A stretch of DNA of 64,000 nt from Cristatella mucedo (taxonomy: Eukaryota > Bryozoa > Phylactolaemata > Cristatellidae), in NCBI GenBank assembly GCA_009760855.2, contig WPIO01000184.1:174001-238000 (forward strand), written 5' to 3'. Positions within the stretch are counted from its first letter, which is position 1. Each line of letters starts with the position of its first letter. Below the pieces are notes generated by a model. It searched no databases. It had not been told where the DNA came from and saw only the letters and a list, made by a program, of their open reading frames with translations. Both the position numbers and the translations under genes were made by a program. Positions 11,160 to 21,876 of the stretch are shown here, piece after piece.

Positions 11160-11950
11160 TGTAACCGGGTTCCAGGGGTCAGAGGCTAATTCCCGCCAAA
11201 CCCCGCCAAACTCCGGCCACGCTGTCGCTCGCCATGCCGCCGAGCTAGCGTAAGACGAGCGGCCGTCAGGGTAAACCACTTTATAATAACGCATGCGCCA
11301 ACAACAAGAGGGGAATTAAACAAGTCTACAGGGAGGGTCCTATACACAGTACACTACGGGGGCGCAAGACGACGCAGCAAGCGCGAACAAACGTGTTAGT
11401 TGGGGTCAGTCGGCTTCTGCAGTCCTGTCGTTTTACCGACTCCGAATCCAACAGTACGAGCGTACGCCGTCCAAAACCCGGCTGGCTGAGTAACTGCTGG
11501 CTATTCCGAGTCGACAACTACCACAGTCGTAAGCTTCCACCGAAAGACGCCAACACACGGGGGTCACGAACACGCTACACGGGGAACGCTACACGGGGAA
11601 CGCAGTATAAACAAGTCAACAACGAGCGAGCTATCCAGCTCCACTCGGGCCTTGGGTACTCGCTCCCTTGCGTGCGTGGCAGCATCGCCGGAGCACGCCT
11701 GCACGAATCCAGGTGCATAACTCGGCGAGACCGGGAGCCTCCAACACCACGACTTACTTGGCCAACTTCCCGTAGCCAAGAGCCCCGGTGACCTCACGTC
11801 ACCGCATACATCCGGCCATGCCGTAGGGTCCGACCTCGGTCTAACCGGTGACCCTAACCCTCACTATAGCCGTCCGGTCCCTGCCAATCGAACCCAGCCT
11901 GGGTACAGAGTACTGCAAATGGCTGGCATTCGTAGTGCTAGCCCGCGACA
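11160..11950. other. unclassified GC-rich block, possible solo LTR
   Basis: A 0.8-kb block beginning tgtaacc and ending gcgaca separates two unrelated LINE fragments. TG...CA ends and length fit an LTR, but I see no target duplication, no second copy, and no convincing TATA/AATAAA pair. Overlapping frames on both strands (132 codons at 11,393-11,791; 77 at 11,564-11,797) have no recognisable domain. Confidence 0.3.
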
Positions 11951-11974
11951 AATCCAACTCCATTTTTATAATTC

Positions 11975-12409
11975 TAGGGGTTTGAAAAAAGATGCTGCCA
12001 GTTAAGCTGCATCTTCGGGCTTGTTTAGATAAGGATATCACGTCCAAGTTGGTCCATGCATTCGTGACATCCTGTCTCGACTTCTGCAACTCACTGCTTA
12101 CTGGCCTACCAGCATGTGCGATCAGGCGATTGCAGCTGGTGCAAAAGTCTGCAGCTAGGCTTGTCTGTCATGAGCGTCGCAGTTGCCTCATTATATTACT
12201 TCTCGCCGACCTGCACTGGCTACCAGTCAAGCAAAGGATTGACTTCAAGGTTTTGTCGCTCACTTTTAGGTCACTTGATTCTGTGGCTCCAGCCTATCTC
12301 TCAGATCTACTCCCCCACCAGGCCAAGCATCGTACCAACCGCTTTTGGGAATCCAACAGTTTACCAATACCTCGTACAAACCTCAAATGCTTAGGAGTCA
12401 GTGCATTTA
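11975..12409 (+). mobile_element. L2-B ORF2 C-terminal fragment
   Basis: Plus-strand open stretch (11,992-12,420) reads the standard L2-B C-terminus: LVHAFVTSCLDFCNSLLTG, LLADLHWLPVKQRIDFKV, APAYLSDLLPHQAKHRT. Truncated at both ends; the downstream side meets an L2-A tail. Confidence 0.8.
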
Positions 12410-12505
12410 ATGTAACGTAATGCAAAGTATCTCCATCTGTGACTTCACAAAATCGCAAAGACGTTTAAATACTACCATGAGAGTAGAACATACGGGCCTT
12501 GAGCT
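12410..12505 (-). repeat. L2-A 3' tail fragment
   Basis: taatgtaacgtaatgcaaag tatctccatctgtgacttc is the L2-A 3' end on the minus strand, diverged and short. Confidence 0.6.
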
Positions 12506-13064
12506 GCTAAACAGACCGGACTACTACCGCTCGGCAAACTAGAATTATGCTCGAACGCGGTAGAACAAAAATTATATTTCAAAACATCCAAATATAACTC
12601 AGTTTCTCAGTGACCATGACAATGTCGTGTGACGGCTAGCGATCTCATTTTGACCCATAGCGAAGCCGGTGTCCAGTATAAAGGCGGTACCAGAAACAAT
12701 GCTAAGGTTGGACAGAAGTGTATACACGCGGTTTGGTTCGCTAAAAATTAGCTTATAATATGATTGTCCACAAAATAAAATTTGTCTATGACTAATTTAA
12801 ATACTATATCTGTAATTGTTTGTTTCTAACACAAACTGTGCGTCTCTGCGTACAATCAACTTTACTACATGCCCGAATTGTGGGCGTGGCACCACCGTCG
12901 GGTCGTTTCACCCCACCAACGGTGCACCCTGTGGGCGCGCTAAATGCCTACGAAAGACCCTATCCTTGCAGCGCTTTTGACGTTTCCTGCTTTTAATCCA
13001 ACGCTCTGACGGTGCACAAGCGAGGAAACGCAGACGCCAAGGGGGTTGCAACACGCCTATTCCG
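12506..13064. other. no gene seen
   Basis: Nothing recognisable; no repeated block noted elsewhere in the window. Confidence 0.4.
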
Positions 13065-15155
13065 TCAACGCTGGCAGCGCCGGAATGGAACAGCTAATTT
13101 ATTGTCCACCCAAGACCTGAGGGCGCGAACAGGCTGAAACTGATGCAGCAGTTCAGCTGGTTGTGGAGGAGCCAAGCCGTGGTGGGCCTTGTGGATCAGC
13201 GTAAGAACCTTGCTCTGAATCCGTTGGTCAACCGGCATCCACCCGAGCTCTTTTAGCAAAGGAGTCACGTGCTCAAACTTCTGGGACTTGAAGACTAGCC
13301 TTGCAGCCATATTCATAGTCAGCTGCAGTGGCCTAATCGCTTTTTTTGATAACCCAGCCAATAGGGAATTACAATTATCAAGCAGAGACAGAACTAAGGA
13401 GCTGGTTAAATTTTTTGCATGCCACTGTGGAAAACAGCTTCTAATCTTGGATAGGGATCGGACGCGATGGCTAGCTGCAGAAGCAGTCTTCTGAATGAGG
13501 CTTTTAAAATTGAGGCCGTTATCGAAAACGACACCTAAATTTCGAGCATGTGGTGATGGTCTCACAATATCATTACCTATTAGAAGAGCCAAGCCTTTTA
13601 ATCCAGCCACACGCTTAGGGTGTCCTATGAGCAGTAATTCAGTTGTATCGTCGTTTAATTTCAGGAAATTTTCCGACATTCAGGATCGAATATCGGCAAG
13701 GCAAGCATTCAATTTTTCAGTTGCTGCAGCATATTCTGACGGCTTGAAGGACAAATACCACTGGGTATCATCAGCATAAAAGTGATATCCTATTCCATGG
13801 ACCTTAATCCCTTTTCCCAGAGGTTGTGTATAAATGGAGAACAGCAAGGGACCAAGTACAGAACCTTGAGGGACTCCGCAGGTGGCCCTTCTCGTGTGTG
13901 AGACCTTACCCACACATGACACAGATTGAACACGACCAGACAACTACAACTTAAACCACGCCAGTGCTTCGTCTGCCAGACCGATCGTTGTTCTCAGTCG
14001 TTCAAGCAGAACTTCGTGATCAATGGTGTCGAAGGCAGCAGACAGATCTAGCAGAGCTAGGGCAGTGACTTTCCCGTCGTCGTTGCCACGTAGAATGTCA
14101 TTGTTAACACGGAGGAGAGCAGTTTCAGTGGAGGGCTGCCTCTTCAACCCTGATTGAAATGTTTCTGATATTCCGTTATTTTCAATGTGTTTTTAGTCTG
14201 AATTGTTGTCGCGAACGGCGAAGAACACCAGCCGACGAGCAACACCACCACTTTCATTCCACCTCCACGCAGAGCAGGGCGAAGCACGACTCTCCTCGCC
14301 CCTCTCGCCCACCGGAGTCCCCCAACTTCCTTGGCAAAACAACCACTAATCGCACGTCCGGTCTGCTTACCACATCGAGTGTCACAGTCCACTCGTACAA
14401 CGATCATGGCAGTGTCATCAATTAAATAAAACCAGTGTTCAACCAGCTGCTTAGCAACAATTTTTTCAAGAATCCTTGATAAGAAAGGAAGAAGGGAAAC
14501 TGGGCGATAGTTTGCTAGGACTTTTTTGTCAAATCCAGGCTTTTCAGGAATGGGTCTAAAGATTGCCGATTTGAAGGACTTGGGGACGACCCCTTGTCCC
14601 AAAGAAGCATTAAAAATCTTGGTTCTGGCAGGGCTAAGTTGGTCTGCCAGTGACGACCACAGAGATGAAGGTATAAGGTCTTCAGGAGACAAGCTCTTTT
14701 TGCTAGACCTTATTAAGGCATCCACATCGCATGCAGAAACATCGGAGAACCTTTTAAGGAAGGTCACAGGTTGAGGAACCGCAATTGCTTTAGTCTGAGG
14801 GGCTTTATGCAGGCACGAATGTGCACAATTATTTCAGTAAAGGCTGAAAACTTTTTGGTTGAGCCCTTAACATCTGGGGAGCTAGACCTCACAGCATTGG
14901 CCAGTAAATGGTTTACTGTCTTATAAATCTGTTTAGTGTCCGACTAGTAGGAATTTAGCTTTCTAATGAAAAAAGAAGTCCTTGTTTTCTTAAGCTTTCG
15001 GGTGTAAACTCGAAGAAAGTCCTTGAAATTGACTAGATCTGCGTGAGACCCCGATTTCTTGAAACGACGTTCAAGCCTGCGCTTAACCCAGCGATTCTTT
15101 AGGAGTTTTTTTCTAAATTGAAAGGAATCTCCACGACTTTGAACACGGATAAAGC
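13065..15155 (-). mobile_element. L2-A LINE, reverse-transcriptase part
   Basis: Minus-strand L2-type ORF2 in several near-contiguous frames: linker (15,155-14,770), RT start with NYRPVSLLPFLSRILEKIV (14,144-14,767), ALLDLSAAFDTIDHEVLL (13,944-14,147), [18 protein letters not shown] and [12 protein letters not shown] (13,680-13,943), then a C-terminal part with LNDDTTELLLIGHPKRVAG (13,065-13,679). The FYADD box is the RT catalytic motif. A 243-bp repeat C copy sits in it at 14,192-14,434, and stops break it. The endonuclease part lies at 21,877-22,858, beyond the gypsy insertion. The 3' UTR is missing. Confidence 0.85.
14192..14434 (+). mobile_element. repeat C, intact 243-bp copy
   Basis: Inserted in the L2-A RT region with a 5-bp duplication gtgtt (14,187-14,191 and 14,435-14,439). 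Excising it and one copy restores an uninterrupted LINE reading frame (QLVEH | IENNGISETFQSG). It starts tttagtctg and ends aataaaacca, with no inverted repeats and no ORF of note. Related copies are at 36.8/37.9, 39.4 and 52.0 kb. The AATAAA-containing end hints at a retroposed or LTR-type origin. Confidence 0.75.
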
Positions 15156-15372
15156 TGTAACGCCGAAGGCTCGGCGGGGTAGGCTTGACCTGCAGCTTAC
15201 CTAGCGGCGTAACCTAGCGCCTAATGCCGTTCGGTGCGCGCCTACGCGCAATAAGCAGGCCGCCACGAAACGAGCGTTTCTGGCGCTGACCTGCTTACCG
15301 TTACTAAAGGGGGTCGTGAGTCCGCGGCGTGAATTGGAAAGCGAGACACACAAATTAGGGATTTTACTGAGC

Positions 15373-15378
15373 TTTATT
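15373..15378 (-). promoter_or_regulatory. LTR poly(A) signal AATAAA
   Basis: AATAAA on the minus strand in the LTR, conserved at the same place in the diverged solo LTR (2,872-2,877). Confidence 0.65.
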
Positions 15379-15844
15379 CGCCAGCGAACAAAGTCTCTGC
15401 GCGTCTAGCTCAGTTTTATCTCCACACTCCTCGCACGCTCTCAACAGCACCAACACTCTTGCGGAGGGAATACTTTTCCACACTGAGCCCAAACCAGAGC
15501 CTAAACCCTAACCGGAGAACTAGAACTCGGTTTCCACCAGTGCGGCAGGAATACTCCACATGCGCCAACTACATCTAGCCCGCACCGGCAAATCCCTATG
15601 CCGAGACCACGTACTAGCGCGAACACAAAAAACACGAAAGAAACACAAAATGCCAGCTCGGGCGCGATACGACCGTATTCGGTGGAGTCCACCGAATGCT
15701 CCCAGCGCTGTCTCGTCCTGTTCCGTCAATCGCCGGCGAACAGCCCGCCCTCCTCCCTCGCTTTCAGAGAAACGAGTCCGGCGGCGGAGCCGGACTAAAG
15801 ATAGAAGACCACAGACAAAAGACCCAGAGCGAGCGTCGCTTGAC

Positions 15845-15853
15845 TTTTAAATA
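15845..15853 (-). promoter_or_regulatory. LTR TATA box
   Basis: Minus-strand TATTTAAAA inside the LTR, about 470 bases ahead of the LTR poly(A) signal; position fits the U3/R boundary. Inferred from sequence only. Confidence 0.5.
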
Positions 15854-16712
15854 CTTGGCTGAGACAATGGGGCAAGAGCTTAGTAGTATTGGGCCTGACA
15901 CCATGGCCCATTATGGTAAGGAACTAATACCGGCACTAGGCCACTGGAATGTCCCCTTTGTCCAGCTTGAATGGCGAATGGGTTCCAGTCGATTCTTTCT
16001 TGGACCGAATGAAGGCGGAGGTTGACAGGCCAGTCAACATCAATCAGCAGCTTCCGCGGGTATCGGACCAATTCTAAAGGCCGAATCGCCACCGCTGGTC
16101 TCAGCTTCCTGGCTTGCTCTCAAGCTCTTGCTCTCTAACCGCGCTGACGCTCCTCTCTGGCTCACTGCTCCAGCACAAAGGAGTTCTAGCCCGCCTCCGA
16201 ACAGCTCTTGTTCGAGCTAAAATTTAGCCAAGGCCAGCAAAGTGCTACAAACCTATCGACCACGGGAAGATCCGACCTCGGATCTGCCCTCTAAACTAAC
16301 CAAGCTGCTAAGCTCACACGTGCACACAATCAACGCAACAATCACTTGGAATTAAGCATAACCTAACTTCGCGACGTGCCAGTGACTCATTGGGCGGCGC
16401 ACCAAAAAAAAACTCCGGCCCCCTTCTCGGCTTTCAGCTTTCAATTTTCCGGAGAAAAAAAAGCGGAACGCCCTCATCAAAGCACTACCTAGAGCTGAAG
16501 CCGCGCGCTAGGTCGCCGTTCATGCTGGGCTCTCAGTTCATAATGAGGTAATCGCTGCGTTGTAGCTGGCGTGTTTGCTTCTCCGCTCCTCCCGTCAGGA
16601 GCGACGATGGGGCCGCCAGCAATTGTATGCTCCTCAGGAGGAGGTACGTCCATAGCCTTGGATGTGGTTCTGGTTGAAGTAGCCGGGTCTTCGGTTCGCG
16701 GTTCGTCCTCCA

Positions 16713-18499
16713 CTACGTCGAAGCCTCCGGTGGGTTTTCATGTGCGTAGAGAGGTGACGGACGCATCCGTGCAGGTTTGCACCGGTTGATGTGTACAAAC
16801 TGCTCCTTGCCGTTGTCCTCATCTACAACAAGAAAATTTGTTTCAGTACGCGACTTTATACGGAAAGGGCCATGCCAAAGATGCTGTAACTTAGGCGTCC
16901 TTCCACGACGTGGCTTCGGTGTGAAAATGTAGACGTGATCGCCCTCCTTGAGCGTCGTTTGCCTGGCACCCCGGTCGTACTGCAGTTTCTGCCGCGCTTG
17001 GGCGGCTTGGTTGGCTGCACGGGCAGCGTTCCACGCATCGAGCAGTCGGTTGTGGACCGCCCGTGCATAATCTTCCTCAGTTGCCGCCGGTTCGCTGTCG
17101 ACAGGGAGAACCAGGTCGATCGGGAGGCGGGCCTCTCGACCATGCATCATATGAAACGGTGTGCAATTAATGGACTCATGCACGCTCGTACGATATGCGA
17201 GTAACACATACTTCGGTACGTATCCCAGTCGTCCTGTCGGCTACTTACGAACATTGACAGCATCTCGATCAAGGTGCGGTTGAACCGTTCGACTAAACCA
17301 TCTGTTTCGGGGTGGTAAGGAGACGTTCAAAGTTGGTTAATACTTAGCAACCTGCAGACTCGCTCTACCAACCTCGACATGAAATTAGGGCCTCGGTCAG
17401 AAAGGATCTCCTCCGGAACCCCATGTCGAGACACGATGTCTTCCACGAAGGCTGTCGCACACGTCATGGCCTTCTAGTCAGGTATCGCCCTAGCCTCGGG
17501 CCACTTGGTTAGGGAATCACTCATGACAAGCAGGTATCGATTGCCTGCCTTCGTAACAGGTAAGGGGCCCACGACATCCATGGCCACCCTTTGAAATGGC
17601 CGTTCCACGGGTATGCTACGCAAAGGTACCCTCAGGTGCTTCGATGGGGGTTTTCGCGAGTGACATGCCACACATGTCTTCACCCAGTCATTCACCTGTT
17701 TCGCCATATCGGGCCAGAAGTACTTATCCTGTATCTTACTCAGTGTTCGCTGAGAACCTAAGTGGGCACCGAACAGGCCATCGTGGCACTCCTTTGGTAT
17801 CTCTTCCCTTAGGGAAGTCGGGATAACCAGCTGTCTGCCCCTTCGCCCAGGAACAATCCTGTAGAGACAGCCATTCGTGTGCAACGCGAACGTCCCAGAC
17901 TGTGTGCCGATATATCTCTTATGTTCTGGCGGCCGATCAGCAATTGACTGGCCACTCAAAGACAGAATTATAGACTCGAGGAGGGGATCCCTGGCCTGTG
18001 CTAGGGCAATGAATTCAGGATCTGCATGGGCCGCCACCACTGCGTTGATCCGGGCACACTCTGGAGGATCTAGACGTGAAAGTGCGTCAGCGTTTGTGTT
18101 GGCCTTTCCAGGTCGGTAGACTATTTCCAGGCAATACTTCTGGAGGGCGAGACCCCATTTTATGAGCTTAGTTGAGTCGGGTGTTCCTTTGAGCACCTAC
18201 GACAATGGTTGGTGGTCGCAATACACCTTTACAGGCTTCCGATACACGTAGCAGCGAAAATGCCGCACCGAGGCGAGTACTGCTAGCGCTTCTCTCTCGA
18301 TGGTTGAATAATTTCTCTCACTCTTATTCGGTATTCGGCTAAAGTGTGCTACGGGATGTTCCTTCCCTTCGCGTACCTGACTAAGTACGGCACCTAGAGC
18401 TACCCCACTCGCATCAGTGCTCAGACAGAATGGTAACTCAAAATCGGGAAAAATTAAGATGGGCGTCGAGCTAAGACGTTGGCGTAATTCAACAAACGC
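16713..18499 (-). pseudogene. gypsy RNase H and integrase region, broken
   Basis: From 18,499 down: RNase H block (LSTDASGVALGAVLSQ), then YRPGKANTNADALSRL, then the integrase zinc-binding HHCC region (H-GLFGAHLGSQRTLSKIQ ... CVACHSRK), the catalytic core (MDVVGPLP; DRGPNFMS; ETDGLVERFNRTL supplies D, D and E), and a C-terminal GPF/Y-type module (HGPFRIKSRT) ending at 16,713. Stops occur at 18,497-18,499, just upstream of 18,196, at 17,474 and in the integrase near 17,333; a frameshift lies at about 17,210. No chromodomain was seen after the GPF/Y module. Confidence 0.85.
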
Positions 18500-20650
18500 T
18501 TAGTCACACTCTGGCGACCATTTAAAATCCTCTCCCTTGCGTAGTAACTTGTTTAGTGGAGCGGCTATAGTCGCAAAACCTGCAATAAACTTACGGTAGT
18601 AAGAGGCTAACCCTAGGAACTGTCGGATTGCCGACACATTCCTAGGGAGAGGGTAATCTCTTACCTTAGCGATGTTGTCTTGGTCTGGCTGCATTCCTTC
18701 GGCCGACAAAACATGCCCGAGGTAGCGTACCTGTGGCTGTGCGAAATGGCATTTGGAAGGCTTTAACTTCAATCCGTGCTGTTGCAGTCGATCGAGCACC
18801 TGCGTTAAGCGCTCAAGATGCTCATAAAAGTTTCGCGAGAATATTAATAAATCATCGATATAAATTAAGTAGGTTTCCCACTGCAAGTTCGACAAGCAGA
18901 GATCGATGGCTCGTTGAAAAGTGCCAGGGGCATTGCACAGGCCGAAGCTCATTTTCCTGAATTGAAACTGACCCCGATAAGTTGAAAACGCGGTCTTCGC
19001 TTTATCATTGGGATGCATGGGTATTTGCCAATAACCGGAGGCTAAATCCAGCGTGCTGAAATACTTTGCGCCGCCCAGCAATTGGCACACCTCATCTGGC
19101 CTGGGCAAGGGATAGCTGTCTTTAATGGTCACTGCGTTTAGCTTTCGGTAGTCCACGCTAAACCGATACGAACCATCCTGCTTAACTAAAACGACCGGGC
19201 TGGACCAAGGCGAGTTGGCCGGCTAGATCACCCCTTTCTCCAGCATCTCATCTAACTGACGCGCAGCCTCGGGCTTGAGCGAATGAGGTACGGGGTATGG
19301 CCTTACTTTTATCGGCCGCGCCGAACCAACGTCAATAGTATGATTCACCCCTCTCATTTCCCCTAACTCGAGATTCTCCACGGCAAAGATACTCTCATAG
19401 CTCTGCAATAGAGATAGCAACTCCTTCTTTTCGGCAACAGAGAGATTCGCCTCAGTGAGGTCGAAGGCAATCGACTGTTGTCGTGTCACCCTCTCCCTGG
19501 ACACTGATGCTACGCGTCTCTCTACTTTGGGCAATCCCACTCGGGGTCTTACCGAACTGGTGCATTCCGCGGCACCGTTGCACTTACCCGGGTTAGCTGG
19601 CGTGCAGACTTCGGCAGCGCGTGCATGGTCTAGGTACCCAATTTTCATGCCAGCCGGCAAGAGTACTGGTCGATTAGTGGCATTAATAATGCGCACTGGA
19701 ATACCTGGATCGTTAGCACAGATGAGTGCACGTGCGGCCGACGAATTCCATTTGCCGAGCTTTTCATAACGTGGCTCGAACAGATATTCCCCGGCCCCGG
19801 GTTTCCCACTACTATCCCAGTCGACCAAACAGCAAATTAAATGTTCAGAGGCGGGCCCAACCTCAACCGGAGTTTGCGTCCTCACTGTGAGCCGCCGCCT
19901 CCGTCTCCGCGACACCTGGGCCCCCACCAGCTCAAGGCGTTTATCTCCTATCAACAATGCCCGCTTCTTAATGTCAAAGGTGACCGGACCGAGCTTCGCC
20001 AGGAAGTCGGTGCCTAGCAGCAGCGCATGCGTAGAATTTCGGGCGACGTAAATGCGATGCACACGATGTACTGTTCCTAACTGGATCCGTACTAACGCGC
20101 TGCCCAGAATCTCCAGCCGCGACCCTTCTACGCCAGACGCTGTCATTGCGGTGCACGAAAATAGCAGCCCTATCAGTTTAGCGGTCTCTAACGTTAAGAG
20201 AGATATATCTGCCCCCGAGTCTATGAGCGCTGTGGTCGTTGCACCGTTCAGTAGGGCCCGCACCGTCATACGATGGTTGGAGACAGGTTGGTCTACCTCA
20301 AGGGCCGGGACTAGAGCACAAGAACTCATACGGGTTTTGCAATTGGAAACGCCGGCCCCATTTCTGCCTCTGGCGCCTTCCTTTGCTCGCGAGCCACTTC
20401 GCGAAGTAGCAAGATGTCCCGGTCGTCGAGGTTTAGACCATGGAATTTCGTCATTCTGCGTAGACGGCTTCCTCTCGGGAGTCAAAATTCCATGGGTCGG
20501 TATTTTTCTGTGCTGGGCGGGTACGTCAGCCGCTTGCTGCGGTTGGGTCACGCCGTAGTTTAGGTTGACCCCCTGATTTCCAAGATCGGGTACCTCACCT
20601 CGAAAACCGCTAATATCTGGTCTCAAAGTCTGCACGCTCGCTTTGGCCAA
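18500..20650 (-). pseudogene. gypsy protease and reverse transcriptase region, broken
   Basis: The 19,223-20,650 frame has an aspartic protease: ALIDSGADISLL (about 20,207-20,240) and ALLLGTDFLAKLG about 75 residues later, typical retropepsin spacing. RT follows, with the substrate-loop region FSTLDLASGYWQIPM, GLCNAPGTFQRAI and the catalytic YIDDLLIFS (about 18,850-18,875), then the thumb LGHVLSAEGMQPD and FLGLASYYRKFI. A TAG at 19,223 replaces one codon between the protease-side frame and RT. The plain gypsy motif order and an RT more than 200 residues long make the class secure. Confidence 0.9.
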
Positions 20651-21404
20651 GACGGCTGACGATCCCGATATGAATGGCGTATTTTCGAATCTAATGGCGC
20701 AATCTAGCGCCTCCCTTACGTCGCGAGGGTTGCTCGCGAAAACATAGGACCTGAGATTCGGCTGCAGGCCATTTACAAAGAGCTACGATATCGTGCTGCT
20801 ACGGCTGTCGGGTTGGAATGTCCCAATAGGTAAACTCTGCTTCGTCGCGGAGATCCCGATAAAAGGCGAAAACAGTTTCGTCTCTTTTCTGCACGCGAGT
20901 CTGCAGGCGCGCACGCGCGGCATCCTGCCAAAAACCCGTGGCGAATGCCTTCATCAGCGCCGCTTCTGCCAGGAGCAGAGAGAAACCGGCGCCGCCGGCC
21001 GCTTGCTGCGCTTCTTCGAAAACGTCGAGCGCCCGCCCTTCTAGGTGCGAACCGAAGCGGCGACATTTAATGGAGTCACCCCAGCTGAGGCTCCACGCCG
21101 GCAATTTATACTCCTTCAGCCACCGGACCACGGATTCAGGCTTTTCGCCGGAGAAACGCGGCACAATGTTCGGAGAGTTGCGACCAGCAAACTCTGCGAG
21201 AACATATGGCGGAAACGCAATTTGTGGTGCTGCCTGAGGGGGCAGCTGCTGCTGCCGAGCCTGCGCTTCGACACTAGCTTTCAGCTGCGCTACCTCTGCC
21301 GTCATAATTTCCAGACATTCCATCAAAATCGCAACGTTAAGCGCTTCACTAGCACCAGCGCCACCACTCCCACCTCCCACTTCTTGCTGCCAAGACTGGC
21401 TCAT
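20651..21404 (-). pseudogene. gypsy gag region, broken
   Basis: The first ATG on the minus strand is at 21,404 (MSQSWQQEV). Gag-like features are a Gln/Ala-rich N-terminus, IVPRFSGEKPESVVRWLKEY and FAFYRDLRDEAEFTYWD. The frame stops at 20,799; capsid C-terminal sequence (LFVNGLQPNLRSYVFASNP) continues in another frame below 20,785 and runs into the protease frame. So one frameshift and one extra stop sit between about 20,775 and 20,810. No CCHC knuckle was recognised. Confidence 0.75.
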
Positions 21405-21577
21405 CTCGGGCGTTTTCCCTGATTGGCCCAGGTACACGTCCCTACCTCTCAGGTTAAAACGACACTCTTTTGCTCGATCCAATTTCCCCCCCCCACAAGT
21501 CTAATTCAGGGGACCTAGTCAAGCAAGCCGTCTCCTGCGGAGTTTCTCGTCCCAGGATCCTACCTGCAATTTAACAA

Positions 21578-21876
21578 GTCCCCCCTGTCCAGCTTGAATG
21601 GCGAATGGGTTCCAGACAATTCTTTCTTGGACCGAATGAAGGCGGAGGTTGACAGGCCACTCAACATCAATCAGCAGCTTCCGCGGGTATCGGACCAATT
21701 CTAAAGGCCGAATCGCCACCGCTGGTCTCAGCTTCCTGGCTTGCTCTCAAGCTCTTGCTCTCTAACCGCGCTGACGCTCCTCTCTGGCTCACTGCTCCAG
21801 CACAAAGGAGTTCTAGCCCGCCTCCGAACAGCTCTTGTTCGCAATAAAATTCAGCCAAGGCCAGCAAAGTGCTACA
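21578..21876 (-). repeat. gypsy 5' LTR, truncated
   Basis: Matches 15,951-16,249 to the terminal gctaca. The remaining 795 bp toward gag, including TATA box, R, U5 and the expected primer-binding site, are absent and replaced by unrelated sequence with a short C-run at the junction. Confidence 0.8.

Larger units (their letters stand above)
15156..16249 (-). repeat. gypsy 3' LTR, full length (1,094 bp)
   Basis: Bounded by tgtaac and gctaca on the plus strand (TG...CA with short inverted ends). On the minus strand it has a TATA-like TATTTAAAA (15,845-15,853) and AATAAA (15,373-15,378). From these I infer U3 of about 430 bp, a long R, and U5 near 195 bp. The outer 299 bp (15,951-16,249) match the right LTR with about nine mismatches counted by eye. 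The solo copy at 2.7-3.9 kb supports the full length. Confidence 0.8.
15156..21876 (-). mobile_element. Ty3/gypsy LTR retrotransposon, degenerate
   Basis: A minus-strand element with gag, protease, RT, RNase H and integrase in gypsy order between two LTRs. It lies inside an L2-A LINE, whose endonuclease region is on the right flank and RT region on the left. Immediate flanks are aagc (15,152-15,155) and gagc (21,877-21,880), consistent with a 4-bp duplication with one change. The coding region has at least five in-frame stops and two frameshifts, so it is not autonomous. The right (5') LTR keeps only the outer 299 bp, having lost its R/U5 side. Confidence 0.9.

Noticed and set aside
11393-11797. 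132-codon plus frame and overlapping 77-codon minus frame
   Set aside because: GC-rich overlapping frames without domains, in a block that may be an LTR.
15880-16249. A 360-bp gypsy LTR starting at tgggcctgac (15,890)
   Set aside because: The solo copy at 2.7-3.9 kb aligns across that point, and TATA, AATAAA and TGTAAC/GCTACA ends support a 1,094-bp LTR; 24,172-24,522 is just a fragment.
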